Shown: one piece after another, positions 9,188 through 17,147 of the stretch
How positions within the stretch are numbered: position 1 is the stretch's first letter
How the letters are laid out: each line of letters opens with the position of its first letter
From: Lachnospiraceae bacterium
GTDB lineage: Bacteria > Bacillota > Clostridia > Lachnospirales > Lachnospiraceae
Reading direction: 5' to 3'
DNA length: 64,000 nucleotides
Assembly: GCA_029062895.1 (NCBI GenBank)
Contig: JAIDPF010000069.1
Coordinates: forward strand, 24,466-88,465
Program-made: the position numbers and the translations under genes
Notes under the pieces: model-generated
The model's input: the letters and a program-made list of their open reading frames with translations, nothing else
What the model was told of the DNA's origin: nothing
Database searches by the model: none

Positions 9188-9370
9188 AACGGCTGCCTCC
9201 CCTGTACATGCTTTGCGTTTTGCGATGCACGCTCGCTTCGCTTGTCACGCTAAAATATCTGTTGCAATTATAGCATACCTGTACTCATGATGCGAGCCTC
9301 CTTCGTGAGTAGCTAAGATAAAAATTATAAATTTTAATCTTCCGCCTCGGCAGTACATATTCGATAAATA

Positions 9371-10135
9371 TTATAAGAACTCCGTCATATCTGACCGGAA
9401 TCGCAGCGGCAGCATCTGCCTCTGCAGATCAGTATTTTTTCGTTCTTTGATAGCAATGCTCTTACAAAATCCCCGAAACCACTCAGAATATAGCAATTCC
9501 TCATCGGAATACACAGTTGTATTTCCTTTCCCCTGATCTCCTATTTGATTTACATAATACATCTCCATATCCTTCTGATGAACTCCTGCAATCCCTCTTT
9601 CCGCATCATAAATAATAAAATCTTCCCCCGGCAGCCTGTCCTCAAAATGATTCATCAAAAGTTCCAGTACATAATGATGCGGTCGCATCCTTGCATAAAG
9701 TATGCCGCTTTCCAGTTCTCGAAAGCGCAGAAATCCTCTCAAATGCAAAAATTCATTTTCCACAGCGCGCTTTAGTTCCAATACACGTATTACGTAAGGG
9801 TCAGCCAGATTTTCAAGCACACGAAACCCCAGCCTGCGCTTCAGCCCCACCACTATGGTATGATAGACGGCATCCGCCCGATCTGCCGCCCCAGCCACCA
9901 GCGCATACGTAAGATGCCGTGTATTTTCCCTGCCAAATTCTCTGTTCAGCGTCCTTTTGACCTTAACCGCCTTTTCCGGGGCTGTAGAAGCTTCTATACA
10001 TTCATCAAACAATTCCGGCTCGTATTCCTCTTCCAGCGCAAGTCTGGTATCTGTAGGGTCGCATTTCATCTCATAAGCCTGATAGATTCCGCTATAAATA
10101 CCTTCTATTGTGTTTTTACAAATCACTACAATCAT
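9371..10135 (-). CDS. TIGR03915 family (DUF4130) putative DNA repair protein
   Basis: 254 residues beginning MIVVICKNTIEGIYSGIYQA, with a GGGGAG ribosome site before the ATG. The N-terminal pattern, the central FRELESGILYARMRPHHYV segment and the FIIYDAERGIAGVH segment match the family regularly found beside the TIGR03916 radical SAM protein. In some bacteria the family is fused to uracil-DNA glycosylase. The biochemical activity is unknown. A role in DNA base modification or repair is inferred from genomic association. The partner radical SAM gene lies upstream on the same strand, but a MITE-like repeat now separates the two. Confidence 0.8.
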   Translation of the reverse strand: MIVVICKNTIEGIYSGIYQAYEMKCDPTDTRLALEEEYEPELFDECIEASTAPEKAVKVKRTLNREFGRENTRHLTYALVAGAADRADAVYHTIVVGLKRRLGFRVLENLADPYVIRVLELKRAVENEFLHLRGFLRFRELESGILYARMRPHHYVLELLMNHFEDRLPGEDFIIYDAERGIAGVHQKDMEMYYVNQIGDQGKGNTTVYSDEELLYSEWFRGFCKSIAIKERKNTDLQRQMLPLRFRSDMTEFL

Positions 10136-10216
10136 CTTAAACTCCCCTGCGTTCTTGCCTCATTTGCCATAAATTGCCTCATACAGTTTCAGGTGTTAAA
10201 AGGTATTATTTAATTT

Positions 10217-10460
10217 TGAGGCGGCATGCTACTCAAATAATAATCTGTGCATGTGCCGCTGTACGGAAATAAGAAATTTTAAACATTCCTGATCTAAGTT
10301 GTGAAAAGCGGACGCAAACGGGGCAATTCGCCGTCCATGGCTCAGTTGCCCCGTTTCGGAACATCGTGTTCCGAAATTGCTGACTATTGGAAGGAATGTT
10401 AAGAATTTCTAATTTCCTTCCAATGCACATACACAGATTATTATCGAGCAGCTTGCCATA
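10217..10460. mobile_element. MITE-like palindromic element
   Basis: About 244 bp with long imperfect terminal inverted repeats. The left arm 10222-10259 (GGCATGCTACTC ... ATAATAATCTGTGCATGTGC) pairs with 10424-10458. Homology continues inward: GGAAATAAGAAATTTTAAAC pairs with the complement of the 10390-10420 region. Two internal hairpins lie at ~10315-10355 (AACGGGGCAA / TTGCCCCGTT) and ~10354-10376 (TTCGGAACATCGTGTTCCGAA). A TAATTT hexamer flanks both sides (10211-10216, 10461-10466) and is a candidate target duplication. The spurious 65-residue minus-strand ORF across it (FRNGATEPWTANCPVCVRFS) resembles a recurrent spurious peptide I associate with Lachnospiraceae genomes. No transposase is encoded, so it would be moved in trans. 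Confidence 0.7.
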
Positions 10461-10507
10461 TAATTTCTTTAAAGGTACCTTTTGACCCCCGGATCCGTCT
10501 GCTTCAC

Positions 10508-11881
10508 CTACACCTGCATATCAAACAAAGACATCTGCCGTACTGACACCTCGTCTAAAACATTCTTCTTTTCCGTCAGATTTCTGATCAGATAGTTCTC
10601 CTCCAGTCTGACAGGATACATCATCCTGCCATTGCAGGTGATAAAATACAATGCCCTCTTTAACACGACCCCAAGTCTTTTTAATTCATCAAACCCCAAT
10701 GTTCCCAGCCTTCTCGCCTTGACAATACGCTGTGCGCTCTTGACACCGATCCCCGGAACACGAAGCAGCGACTGGTAATCCGCACGATTGATCTCCACAG
10801 GAAAACATTCTAAATGCCTTACCGCCCAATCCGCCTTCGGGTCTAAAAATGAATTAAAATTCGGGTGCCGTTCATCCAACAACTCCTCAGCTCTGTAGCC
10901 ATAAAACCGCAAAAGGAAGTCCGCCTGATACAGCCTGTGTTCCCGAAGCAAAGGCGTTCCGCCCGGCAGCACGGGCAGTTCCTTATCTTGATTGACCGCT
11001 ACGAATGCCGAATAAAATACCCGTTTCAGGTCAAACTTTCGGTACAGATTCTCCGCAATGGTCATGATCTGATAGTCCGTCTCCTGCGTTGCTCCAATAA
11101 TCATCTGCGTCGACTGCCCCGCAGGCACAAAGGACGGCGCACTGCGGTATTGGACGATCTCCGCCTTATTATCCTGAATTCCATTCTGAATCATCCGCAT
11201 GGGTGCCAGAATATTCTTTCTATGCTTGTTGGGCGCCAGTTTTTTTAATCCCTCCGCCGTGGGAAACTCCAGATTGACGCTCATTCTATCCGCATAAAAC
11301 CCGACCCGGCGGACTAGCTCCAGAGAAGCTCCGGGAATGGCTTTCACATGAATATAACCGTTGAATCCGTATTTTGTCCTCAGAAGATAGATCGTCTCCC
11401 CGATGAGCTCCATAGTATGATCCGGGCTGCACAGGATGCCGGAACTCAAAAACAACCCTTCAATATAATTCCTCCGGTAAAATTCCATAGTCAGCCGGCA
11501 TATTTCCTCCGGGGTAAACGAGGTCCTCTTAATATCATTGGAACGGCGGTTGATACAATATTTGCAGTCATAGATGCACTCATTGGTCAACAGGATCTTA
11601 AGCAGGGAAATACATCTTCCATCCGAAGAAAAGCTGTGGCAGATGCCGCCGGCGACCGTATTCCCCATAGTTTTTCCATTGCCGGAGCGATCCACGCCGC
11701 TGCTGGTGCATGCAACATCATATTTCGCAGCGGCAGACAGGATGGAAAGCTTGTCCATGATATCCATCTTCATGTTCTTTTGTATTTCGGACAGTTCCCC
11801 TACATGGGCAGTTCCTACGCTTTCCACTATGTCAAGGGTTCCCTCAACCGGTAGCCGGCTTCCCGTGTCTTCCTGTAACAT
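10508..11881 (-). CDS. TIGR03916 family putative DNA modification/repair radical SAM protein
   Basis: 457 residues. The radical SAM CxxxCxxC triad is at C102, C106 and C109 (TNECIYDCKYC). The C-terminus carries a helix-hairpin-helix DNA-binding motif (RVPGIGVKSAQRIVKARR, from residue ~374). This combination defines the TIGR03916 family, the partner of TIGR03915 at 9371-10135. The chosen start has AAAGGGATCAAT in front of the ATG. The family core seems to begin around MKMDIMDKLSILSAAAKYD (residue 37), so there is a ~36-residue N-terminal extension or the true start lies further in. The substrate is unknown. Confidence 0.85.
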   Translation of the reverse strand: MLQEDTGSRLPVEGTLDIVESVGTAHVGELSEIQKNMKMDIMDKLSILSAAAKYDVACTSSGVDRSGNGKTMGNTVAGGICHSFSSDGRCISLLKILLTNECIYDCKYCINRRSNDIKRTSFTPEEICRLTMEFYRRNYIEGLFLSSGILCSPDHTMELIGETIYLLRTKYGFNGYIHVKAIPGASLELVRRVGFYADRMSVNLEFPTAEGLKKLAPNKHRKNILAPMRMIQNGIQDNKAEIVQYRSAPSFVPAGQSTQMIIGATQETDYQIMTIAENLYRKFDLKRVFYSAFVAVNQDKELPVLPGGTPLLREHRLYQADFLLRFYGYRAEELLDERHPNFNSFLDPKADWAVRHLECFPVEINRADYQSLLRVPGIGVKSAQRIVKARRLGTLGFDELKRLGVVLKRALYFITCNGRMMYPVRLEENYLIRNLTEKKNVLDEVSVRQMSLFDMQV

Positions 11882-11985
11882 ATTGATCCCTTTCTTACTC
11901 TATAATCTATCTATAATGCCATCATCGAACTTGTGTTCTATTATACCATCAGAACATATGTTTGTAAATGCCTATTTTCGAAGAA

Positions 11986-12016
11986 TTTAAAAAATGGCGG
12001 TTACCCCGCCACTTTT
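11986..12016 (-). terminator. Rho-independent terminator of the GNAT gene
   Basis: On the minus strand, GTGGCGG / CCGCCA form a short GC stem followed by ATTTTTT. It lies about 45 bases past the acetyltransferase stop at 12058. Confidence 0.75.
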
Positions 12017-12057
12017 CGAAAAAATATCCCATTAACTACTCCATAAACTTGAATTTG

Positions 12058-12477
12058 TTAAATTGATTTCACTAAAAACATTTCCATAGGTTGTGCATAT
12101 TCAGCAATATCTATCACAAAACCGCCACAATCCTTATAACCTAATTTCCTATAAAAATGCTGAGAACTTTCATCAACCTGTGTTGAAGTCAATATCATTC
12201 CATATCCTTTTGATTTCATATCCTGCTCCCAGAAATCCATTAACTTTTTTCCATAACCCATATACTGATAATTCCAATCTATAAACATCATAGTACAAAA
12301 CGGAGTATTATCCCAAAACAAATTGTATCGTAAAAGCCCTATCGGAGTATCATCAATTAGCAGCACATAGCCTCTTTTATCACGAACCTTGTTTTCAAAC
12401 TCCAGCTCTGGTAAATGCTTATCAAGACTATACCAAAAATCTTTATCCTCAATTTGAACATATCTAATATATATCAT
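12058..12477 (-). CDS. GNAT family N-acetyltransferase
   Basis: About 140 residues from MIYIRYVQIEDKDFWYSL. The start at 12477 has a GGAGAG ribosome site 9 bases upstream. A longer frame start at 12540 has none. The acetyl-CoA binding motif is seen as WNYQYMGYGKKLMDFWEQ (a Q/R-x-x-G-x-G/A type loop), followed by the late beta-strand block SSQHFYRKLGYKDCGGFV typical of single-domain GNAT enzymes. The substrate is unknown. Confidence 0.82.
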   Translation of the reverse strand: MIYIRYVQIEDKDFWYSLDKHLPELEFENKVRDKRGYVLLIDDTPIGLLRYNLFWDNTPFCTMMFIDWNYQYMGYGKKLMDFWEQDMKSKGYGMILTSTQVDESSQHFYRKLGYKDCGGFVIDIAEYAQPMEMFLVKSI

Positions 12478-12675
12478 AGCATATCTCTCCAAATTCAAGT
12501 TTGTTAGTGCAATTATAACCTGTTTTTTATGGGTACACAATTCCGAAAAGGAATTATTTTTATTATAATCTGCTTACGGCAAGCGCACAATTTTAAATGA
12601 AAAATTACCAAAAAATCTGGACAACAATATTTTAATGTGTTAGGATAATGATAACTTAAGGGAAGGGGTGAAAGG

Positions 12676-12687
12676 ATGAAGAGATAA
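12676..12687 (+). CDS. Candidate leader micro-ORF (Met-Lys-Arg-stop)
   Basis: ATG-AAG-AGA-TAA follows an unusually strong ribosome site (GGAAGGGGTGAAAGG). It sits at the head of the ABC-F leader, where antibiotic-sensing leader peptides are found in this gene class. A second micro-ORF (12703-12726, MKFFQYA) begins 16 bases later and runs into a hairpin. Translation of either is inferred only from position and ribosome site. Confidence 0.4.
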   Translation: MKR

Positions 12688-12714
12688 TTTACTTTTGATT
12701 ACATGAAGTTTTTT

Positions 12715-12926
12715 CAGTATGCATAATCAGCACGCATACTGTTTTACATGTTGCCAAAAGTGGATTATGTTCTCATAACCTTCTTTTATGTATATTATAA
12801 TGTATAATTTTAAATATTTATATATAAAATTGATTGGAAAGCGATGATTGCAATATCATCCCTCCAATGCATGAGGTTATAGTATGTAATGGAACTGTTT
12901 GGCAGCGAACAGTTCTTATTTTTTTA
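12715..12926 (+). promoter_or_regulatory. Attenuator-like leader of the ABC-F gene
   Basis: The ~330-base untranslated leader contains a first hairpin (CAGTATGC / GCATACTG, 12715-12741). Mid-leader segments can pair alternatively (ATAACC near 12776 with GGTTAT near 12875). A rho-independent terminator (GAACTGTT / AACAGTTC, 12892-12915) is followed by TTATTTTTTT, 70 bases before the ABC-F start. This layout matches transcription attenuation known for ribosome-protection ABC-F genes: ribosome stalling in a short leader ORF by antibiotic would favour read-through. Confidence 0.65.
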
Positions 12927-12995
12927 CTTATTACTATACCATGTCAGTAGGAAAACAAGCGCGAACGAAGTGATCTATAGTCAGGAGGAATGTAT

Positions 12996-14522
12996 ATGTC
13001 TCAGATCAGTGTAAATAACCTTACTTTTCATTATGAGGGCAGTTTCGATAATATCTTTGAAAAAGTGTCATTTTCTATTGATACAGATTGGAAATTGGGT
13101 TTTATCGGCCGTAACGGAAAAGGAAAAACAACCTTTTTAAATCTACTTCTGGGGAAATACTCTTATGACGGTTCCATAGATACGACCGCAGCATTTGATT
13201 ATTTTCCATATAGAATAGAACGCGCCAAAATGCAGCTTCCCGCCTCTGAATTTATTGACACGTTAAAGGACGGATGCGAAGAGTGGCGCGTGATCTGTGA
13301 ACTGACACAATTAGGGGAAAGCGCCGAACTTCTTTATCGGCCTTATATTACCCTGAGTTTTGGAGAGCAGACCAAAATCATGCTGGCATGTTTATTTTCC
13401 GGCGAAAATAATTTTCTGCTTATTGATGAACCAACAAACCATTTAGATTCCGCTTCCAGAGAAATGGTCAAACAATATCTGGCTTCCAAAAAAGGATTTA
13501 TACTGGTATCCCATGACAGGGATCTACTGGATGCTTGTATCGATCATGTGTTAGTTCTGAACAGGCAGACCATTGAAGTGCAAAAAGGGAATTTTTCAAG
13601 CTGGTGGGAAAACAAACAGAGGCGGGATCAATTTGAACAGTCAACAAATGAAAAGCATCTCAAAGAGATCAAAAAACTAAGACAATCCGCGTCGCGCACA
13701 TCAGAGTGGGCAGCCCAAAACGAACGTACAAAAATCGGCTTTGATCCCAGAAAAGAACCGGATCGATGCGCGGGCACAAGGTCCTATATCGGTGCAAAAA
13801 CCAAAAAGATGCAGAGCCGGGTAACGCAACTGGAGACTCGCATCCAAAGGGAAATTGAAGAAAAGGAAGGTCTCCTGAAAGATTTAGAACTGCCGGCAGA
13901 TCTGAAAATAGTACCGCTGATACACCACAAACAGACACTTGTAAATATCAATCACTATGGTTTGAAATATCAGGGTCGAGAAAATCCTGTATTTACCGAT
14001 TTGTCATTTACCATTTGTCAGGGAGACCGCATTGACCTGCATGGAAAGAATGGCTGCGGGAAATCAACAGTTGTCAAAATGATTTTACAAAAAGCCGGTT
14101 TATACAACGGCGATCTGAGCGTTTCAGAGGAAGGCGTATGTGAAATTGCGTCAGGTCTTGTGATCTCCTACGTCAGTCAGGATACCTCTTTCTTAAAAGG
14201 AAACATTCAGGAATTTTGCGAAAAACGCCATTTGAACCAGAGCTTATTTTGTTCTATCTTAAGACAGCTCGACTTTGACCGTGTACAGTTCGTTAAAAAA
14301 ATGGAAGATTATTCGGAAGGACAGAAAAAAAAGGTACTGATCGCCGCCAGTTTGCTTACTCCTGCGCACCTTTATCTATGGGATGAACCTTTAAACTATG
14401 TAGATATTTTTTCAAGGATGCAGATTGAAAAATTACTTTTGAACTATCAGCCGACGATGCTGTTTGTGGAGCATGACGTTATGTTCCGTGAGAAAATTGC
14501 CACAAATACCATTACATTGTAG
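12996..14522 (+). CDS. Lsa-like ABC-F ribosomal protection protein
   Basis: About 508 residues with two ATPase domains and no membrane segment, the ABC-F plan. NBD1: Walker A GFIGRNGKGKTTF, signature LSFGEQTKIMLA, Walker B FLLIDEPTNHLD. A charged interdomain linker spans roughly residues 200-310. NBD2: Walker A LHGKNGCGKST, degenerate signature YSEGQKKKVLIAA, Walker B LYLWDEPLNYVD. WKLGFIGRNGKGKTT resembles Lsa/CplR-type proteins that displace lincosamides, pleuromutilins and streptogramin A from the ribosome. Of two adjacent ATGs, the second (12996) is correctly spaced from AGGAGG. The resistance spectrum cannot be predicted. Confidence 0.85.
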   Translation: MSQISVNNLTFHYEGSFDNIFEKVSFSIDTDWKLGFIGRNGKGKTTFLNLLLGKYSYDGSIDTTAAFDYFPYRIERAKMQLPASEFIDTLKDGCEEWRVICELTQLGESAELLYRPYITLSFGEQTKIMLACLFSGENNFLLIDEPTNHLDSASREMVKQYLASKKGFILVSHDRDLLDACIDHVLVLNRQTIEVQKGNFSSWWENKQRRDQFEQSTNEKHLKEIKKLRQSASRTSEWAAQNERTKIGFDPRKEPDRCAGTRSYIGAKTKKMQSRVTQLETRIQREIEEKEGLLKDLELPADLKIVPLIHHKQTLVNINHYGLKYQGRENPVFTDLSFTICQGDRIDLHGKNGCGKSTVVKMILQKAGLYNGDLSVSEEGVCEIASGLVISYVSQDTSFLKGNIQEFCEKRHLNQSLFCSILRQLDFDRVQFVKKMEDYSEGQKKKVLIAASLLTPAHLYLWDEPLNYVDIFSRMQIEKLLLNYQPTMLFVEHDVMFREKIATNTITL

Positions 14523-14577
14523 GAAGAAAATAAACACGTCCTGTTCTGTGTACCTTTCTTCTGTCGTACAAATCCAG

Positions 14578-14997
14578 TCACAGATCTGTATCCATGTACA
14601 GGCTTCTTCTAATTTCCTCTATAATCTGTTCAATCTCATTAAGCATCAGCAAAATATTTCTGACTCTTTCTTTCTCATCTTTATCAATCATTCCATCCCG
14701 TATGATATCAACCAGTTCCTTGGAAATGACGTCCATATCCTGTGCCGATCCCAAAAACTTTAAAACCAGCCGGTCCAAATTCGCCACTGGATCTTTTTGC
14801 CGTGTTTCCTTTAACAGATAATCCGTAGATACGTTAAACCGCTCACTGATCTTTATCAGCTTTCCGATTTCCGGGAACATCGTCCCCGTTTCCCATTTTG
14901 ATATGGTCTGACGGCTTACGCCTAAGTCTTCAGCCAGCTCAATTTGAGAAATCTGCGCCCGATTACGGAGTTCATACAATTTCTCACCAAATTCCAT
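14578..14997 (-). CDS. XRE family helix-turn-helix regulator
   Basis: 139 residues. The N-terminal HTH (GEKLYELRNRAQISQIELA, then EDLGVSRQTISKWETGTMFP) is a clear Cro/CI-type DNA-binding domain. The C-terminal ~70 residues are helical (KDEKERVRNILLMLNEIEQI) and probably dimerise. It is convergent with the ABC-F gene. A link to antibiotic response is possible but unsupported. Confidence 0.9.
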   Translation of the reverse strand: MEFGEKLYELRNRAQISQIELAEDLGVSRQTISKWETGTMFPEIGKLIKISERFNVSTDYLLKETRQKDPVANLDRLVLKFLGSAQDMDVISKELVDIIRDGMIDKDEKERVRNILLMLNEIEQIIEEIRRSLYMDTDL

Positions 14998-15274
14998 TTT
15001 TCACGTATCCTCCGACCTTCATTATCACTTAGTCTGTACGATATTAATTGATATTATATCAGATACTACCCAAAATAAAAACCAACAGGAAAACGCACTT
15101 CCTTTTCAATGTGTCACCTTCTGGTTGCGTTAAAATTCACAGTATGCCAAATGGTTTTGCCTCAGAATATCAGGGTAGCAAAAAACGGCATTCCCATTCC
15201 CCCGGTAAAGGGAAAATAAGAAGCGCCGCCTATTCCGTATCCACAGAATTTTGAACCATATCAAAACAATCTAA

Positions 15275-15625
15275 CTAAAGCGCCTGCTTGCCACGCTCAC
15301 CTGTTCTGATTCTGATTGCATCATCTACATCATAGACAAATATCTTGCCGTCTCCATAATTTCCTGTTCTGATTCCTTTAGAGATCTTCTCAATCAGTGT
15401 CCCGGCAATGGAAGCATCCACTACAGTCTCCACTTTGATCATAGGAAGCAGCTGGATCTGATTAACAGCAGAGTCAAATCCCTCATAATGACCCTTCTGA
15501 TTGCCGTATCCTTCCATATGAAAGATATTCAGTCCGGTCACGCCAAATTCCTCTAAAATCATCCGAAGTTCATTCAATTTTTCAGGTCTTGTTACTATTT
15601 CAAGTTTCTTCATCTTTTCATCCAC
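15275..15625 (-). CDS. PII-family nitrogen regulator with non-canonical T-loop
   Basis: 116 residues (112 from the second Met). The fold signature is clear: KKLEIVTRPEKLNELRMILE, the T-loop region MEGYGNQKGHYEGFDSAV, and the C-terminal TGNYGDGKIFVYDVDDAIRI (normally GKIFV at the B/C-loop ATP site). In classical GlnB/GlnK the T-loop carries a uridylylated tyrosine (KGHxELY). Here that position is F50 (KGHYEGF) and the following RG is missing. No ammonium transporter or glutamine synthetase gene is adjacent. It is probably a 2-oxoglutarate/ATP sensor working without uridylylation. The start follows AAAGGCGTGG. Confidence 0.85.
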   Translation of the reverse strand: MDEKMKKLEIVTRPEKLNELRMILEEFGVTGLNIFHMEGYGNQKGHYEGFDSAVNQIQLLPMIKVETVVDASIAGTLIEKISKGIRTGNYGDGKIFVYDVDDAIRIRTGERGKQAL

Positions 15626-15774
15626 GCCTTTCTATAATACATGATTATAGCACACTTTTTATATTTTTAAAGCCTATTTGCATTTTTTCAGCAATTTAGC
15701 AAAAATCCGACTAGGACAAATGCAGGATTGAATATACTTTTAACAAGATATGGTCCGCATAAAGGAATTTTCAT

Positions 15775-16587
15775 ATGAAAAAACATCTTCAAAAACTCCG
15801 GGACAGTTTTCTGACCGGAACACATATTGCCAAGACGCTGCTGGTCTTGGCACTTGGCATCGGCGCTATCGCCATATCCGCTATGTACTTATCCAATGAA
15901 GCTGTTACCACCGACAGCTCCAATGTCGTTAATGGCCGAGCGCTCCCCATTTACTGTGTCGATACTGAAGCTCCTAAAATCGCGCTCACCTTCGACGCTG
16001 CATGGGGAAATGATGACACGGCCAATATTCTTGCCATTTTGGAAAAACATAATATCCAAGCCACCTTTTTTATGACTGGCGGCTGGGTAGAAAGCTACCC
16101 CGATGACGTAAGAGCAATCTACGCGGCAGGACATGATCTGGGCAACCATTCTGAAAGCCATCCTGACATGGCGACCCTTTCCACCGAAGAGATCCGTCAG
16201 CAGCTGATGGGACCGCATGAACGGGTTCGAGAACTGACCGGATATGAAATGATGCTGTTCCGACCGCCCTATGGTTCCTATGACAACGACCTGATCAACA
16301 CCGCTTCTGAGTGTGGTTATTACACGATACAATGGGACGTTGACAGCCTAGACTGGAAAGATTACGGCATAGATTCCATCATCTCCACAGTATGCAATCA
16401 TAAGCATCTGGGCAACGGCTCCATTATCCTCTGCCACAATGGCGCAAAATATACCGCGCAGGCTCTGGACACCCTGATCACCGATCTGAAAGCACAGGGA
16501 TATGAATTTGTAAAACTTTCCGATCTGATCTATACAGATGATTATTATATGGATCACGAAGGGCGGCAACACCAGCAGCAGCAATAA
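15775..16587 (+). CDS. Polysaccharide deacetylase (NodB domain, PdaB-like)
   Basis: 270 residues. A basic N-terminus and one hydrophobic helix (residues ~20-40) anchor or export the enzyme. The NodB domain has motif 1 LTFDAAWGNDD (catalytic Asp and metal ligand near residues 74-81), motif 2 HSESHPD (metal-binding histidines near 124-128), motif 3 RPPYGSYD, and a late ILCHNG. The family is metal-dependent and N- or O-deacetylates cell-wall polymers. The sequence is closest in layout to sporulation/peptidoglycan PdaB-like enzymes. The tail is glutamine-rich (HQQQQ). Confidence 0.88.
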   Translation: MKKHLQKLRDSFLTGTHIAKTLLVLALGIGAIAISAMYLSNEAVTTDSSNVVNGRALPIYCVDTEAPKIALTFDAAWGNDDTANILAILEKHNIQATFFMTGGWVESYPDDVRAIYAAGHDLGNHSESHPDMATLSTEEIRQQLMGPHERVRELTGYEMMLFRPPYGSYDNDLINTASECGYYTIQWDVDSLDWKDYGIDSIISTVCNHKHLGNGSIILCHNGAKYTAQALDTLITDLKAQGYEFVKLSDLIYTDDYYMDHEGRQHQQQQ

Positions 16588-16593
16588 GGTACC

Positions 16594-16635
16594 AAAAAAT
16601 CAACACTGCACTTGGTTTGTGTAGTGTTGATTTTT
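16594..16635. terminator. Bidirectional rho-independent terminator
   Basis: AAAAATCAACACT / AGTGTTGATTTTT form a stem with A-run and T-run flanks. It serves the deacetylase on the plus strand and the ACT-domain gene on the minus strand. Confidence 0.85.
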
Positions 16636-16658
16636 CATTACAGCCAATCTGTTTTACA

Positions 16659-17090
16659 TTATAACTGTTCCATTTCTTCCTGTCCCAGCATCCGGATTCC
16701 CTTCTGGTTAAGGACTTTTGCCGCCTTATCATTATCCGTCACACGTAAAACCGTATATGCCATATCCTTTTTAGCGGTTGTAAAAGCATAGGAATAATCA
16801 AGATTTATATTTGCCTCGCCTAACGCCGTCAATGTCTGCAGTAACGCTCCCGGCTGATCGGGAATGGCTACGGCAAGTACTTCATTGACGGATGTAACAA
16901 ATCCAGCTTCCTTAATGATACGCACCGCATTGTAAGTGTCCTTTACAATAATCCGCAAAATACCAAAATCCTGCATCTCTGCGATAGACATGGCGCGCAT
17001 GTCAATATTATTCTGAGATAGAATATCAATCAACTCGGCAAGACAACCGGGCTTATTCTCTAAGAATACGGAAATTTGTTTCACTGTCAT
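16659..17090 (-). CDS. Tandem ACT-domain amino-acid-binding protein
   Basis: 143 residues made of two ACT repeats: KQISVFLENKPGCLAELIDI (residues 4-70) and VLAVAIPDQPGALLQTLTAL (residues 72-140). No catalytic domain is fused. ACT domains bind amino acids and act as allosteric modules. The gene lies 57 bases downstream of phenylacetate-CoA ligase on the same strand. This pair is frequent in Clostridia near aryl-pyruvate oxidation genes. A regulatory role in aromatic amino acid catabolism is inferred. Confidence 0.85.
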   Translation of the reverse strand: MTVKQISVFLENKPGCLAELIDILSQNNIDMRAMSIAEMQDFGILRIIVKDTYNAVRIIKEAGFVTSVNEVLAVAIPDQPGALLQTLTALGEANINLDYSYAFTTAKKDMAYTVLRVTDNDKAAKVLNQKGIRMLGQEEMEQL

Positions 17091-17147
17091 GGCATTTCCT
17101 CCTTAACTAATTTTATGATTTATCAGAAACTCTTTCCACTGGTTTCA

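Noticed and set aside
10233..10430. 65-residue minus-strand ORF as a gene
   Set aside because: It spans the arms and hairpins of the MITE-like palindrome. The frame is a by-product of the repeat.
15048..15254. 68-residue plus-strand ORF between the XRE and PII genes
   Set aside because: No recognisable domain and no ribosome site; low-complexity composition.
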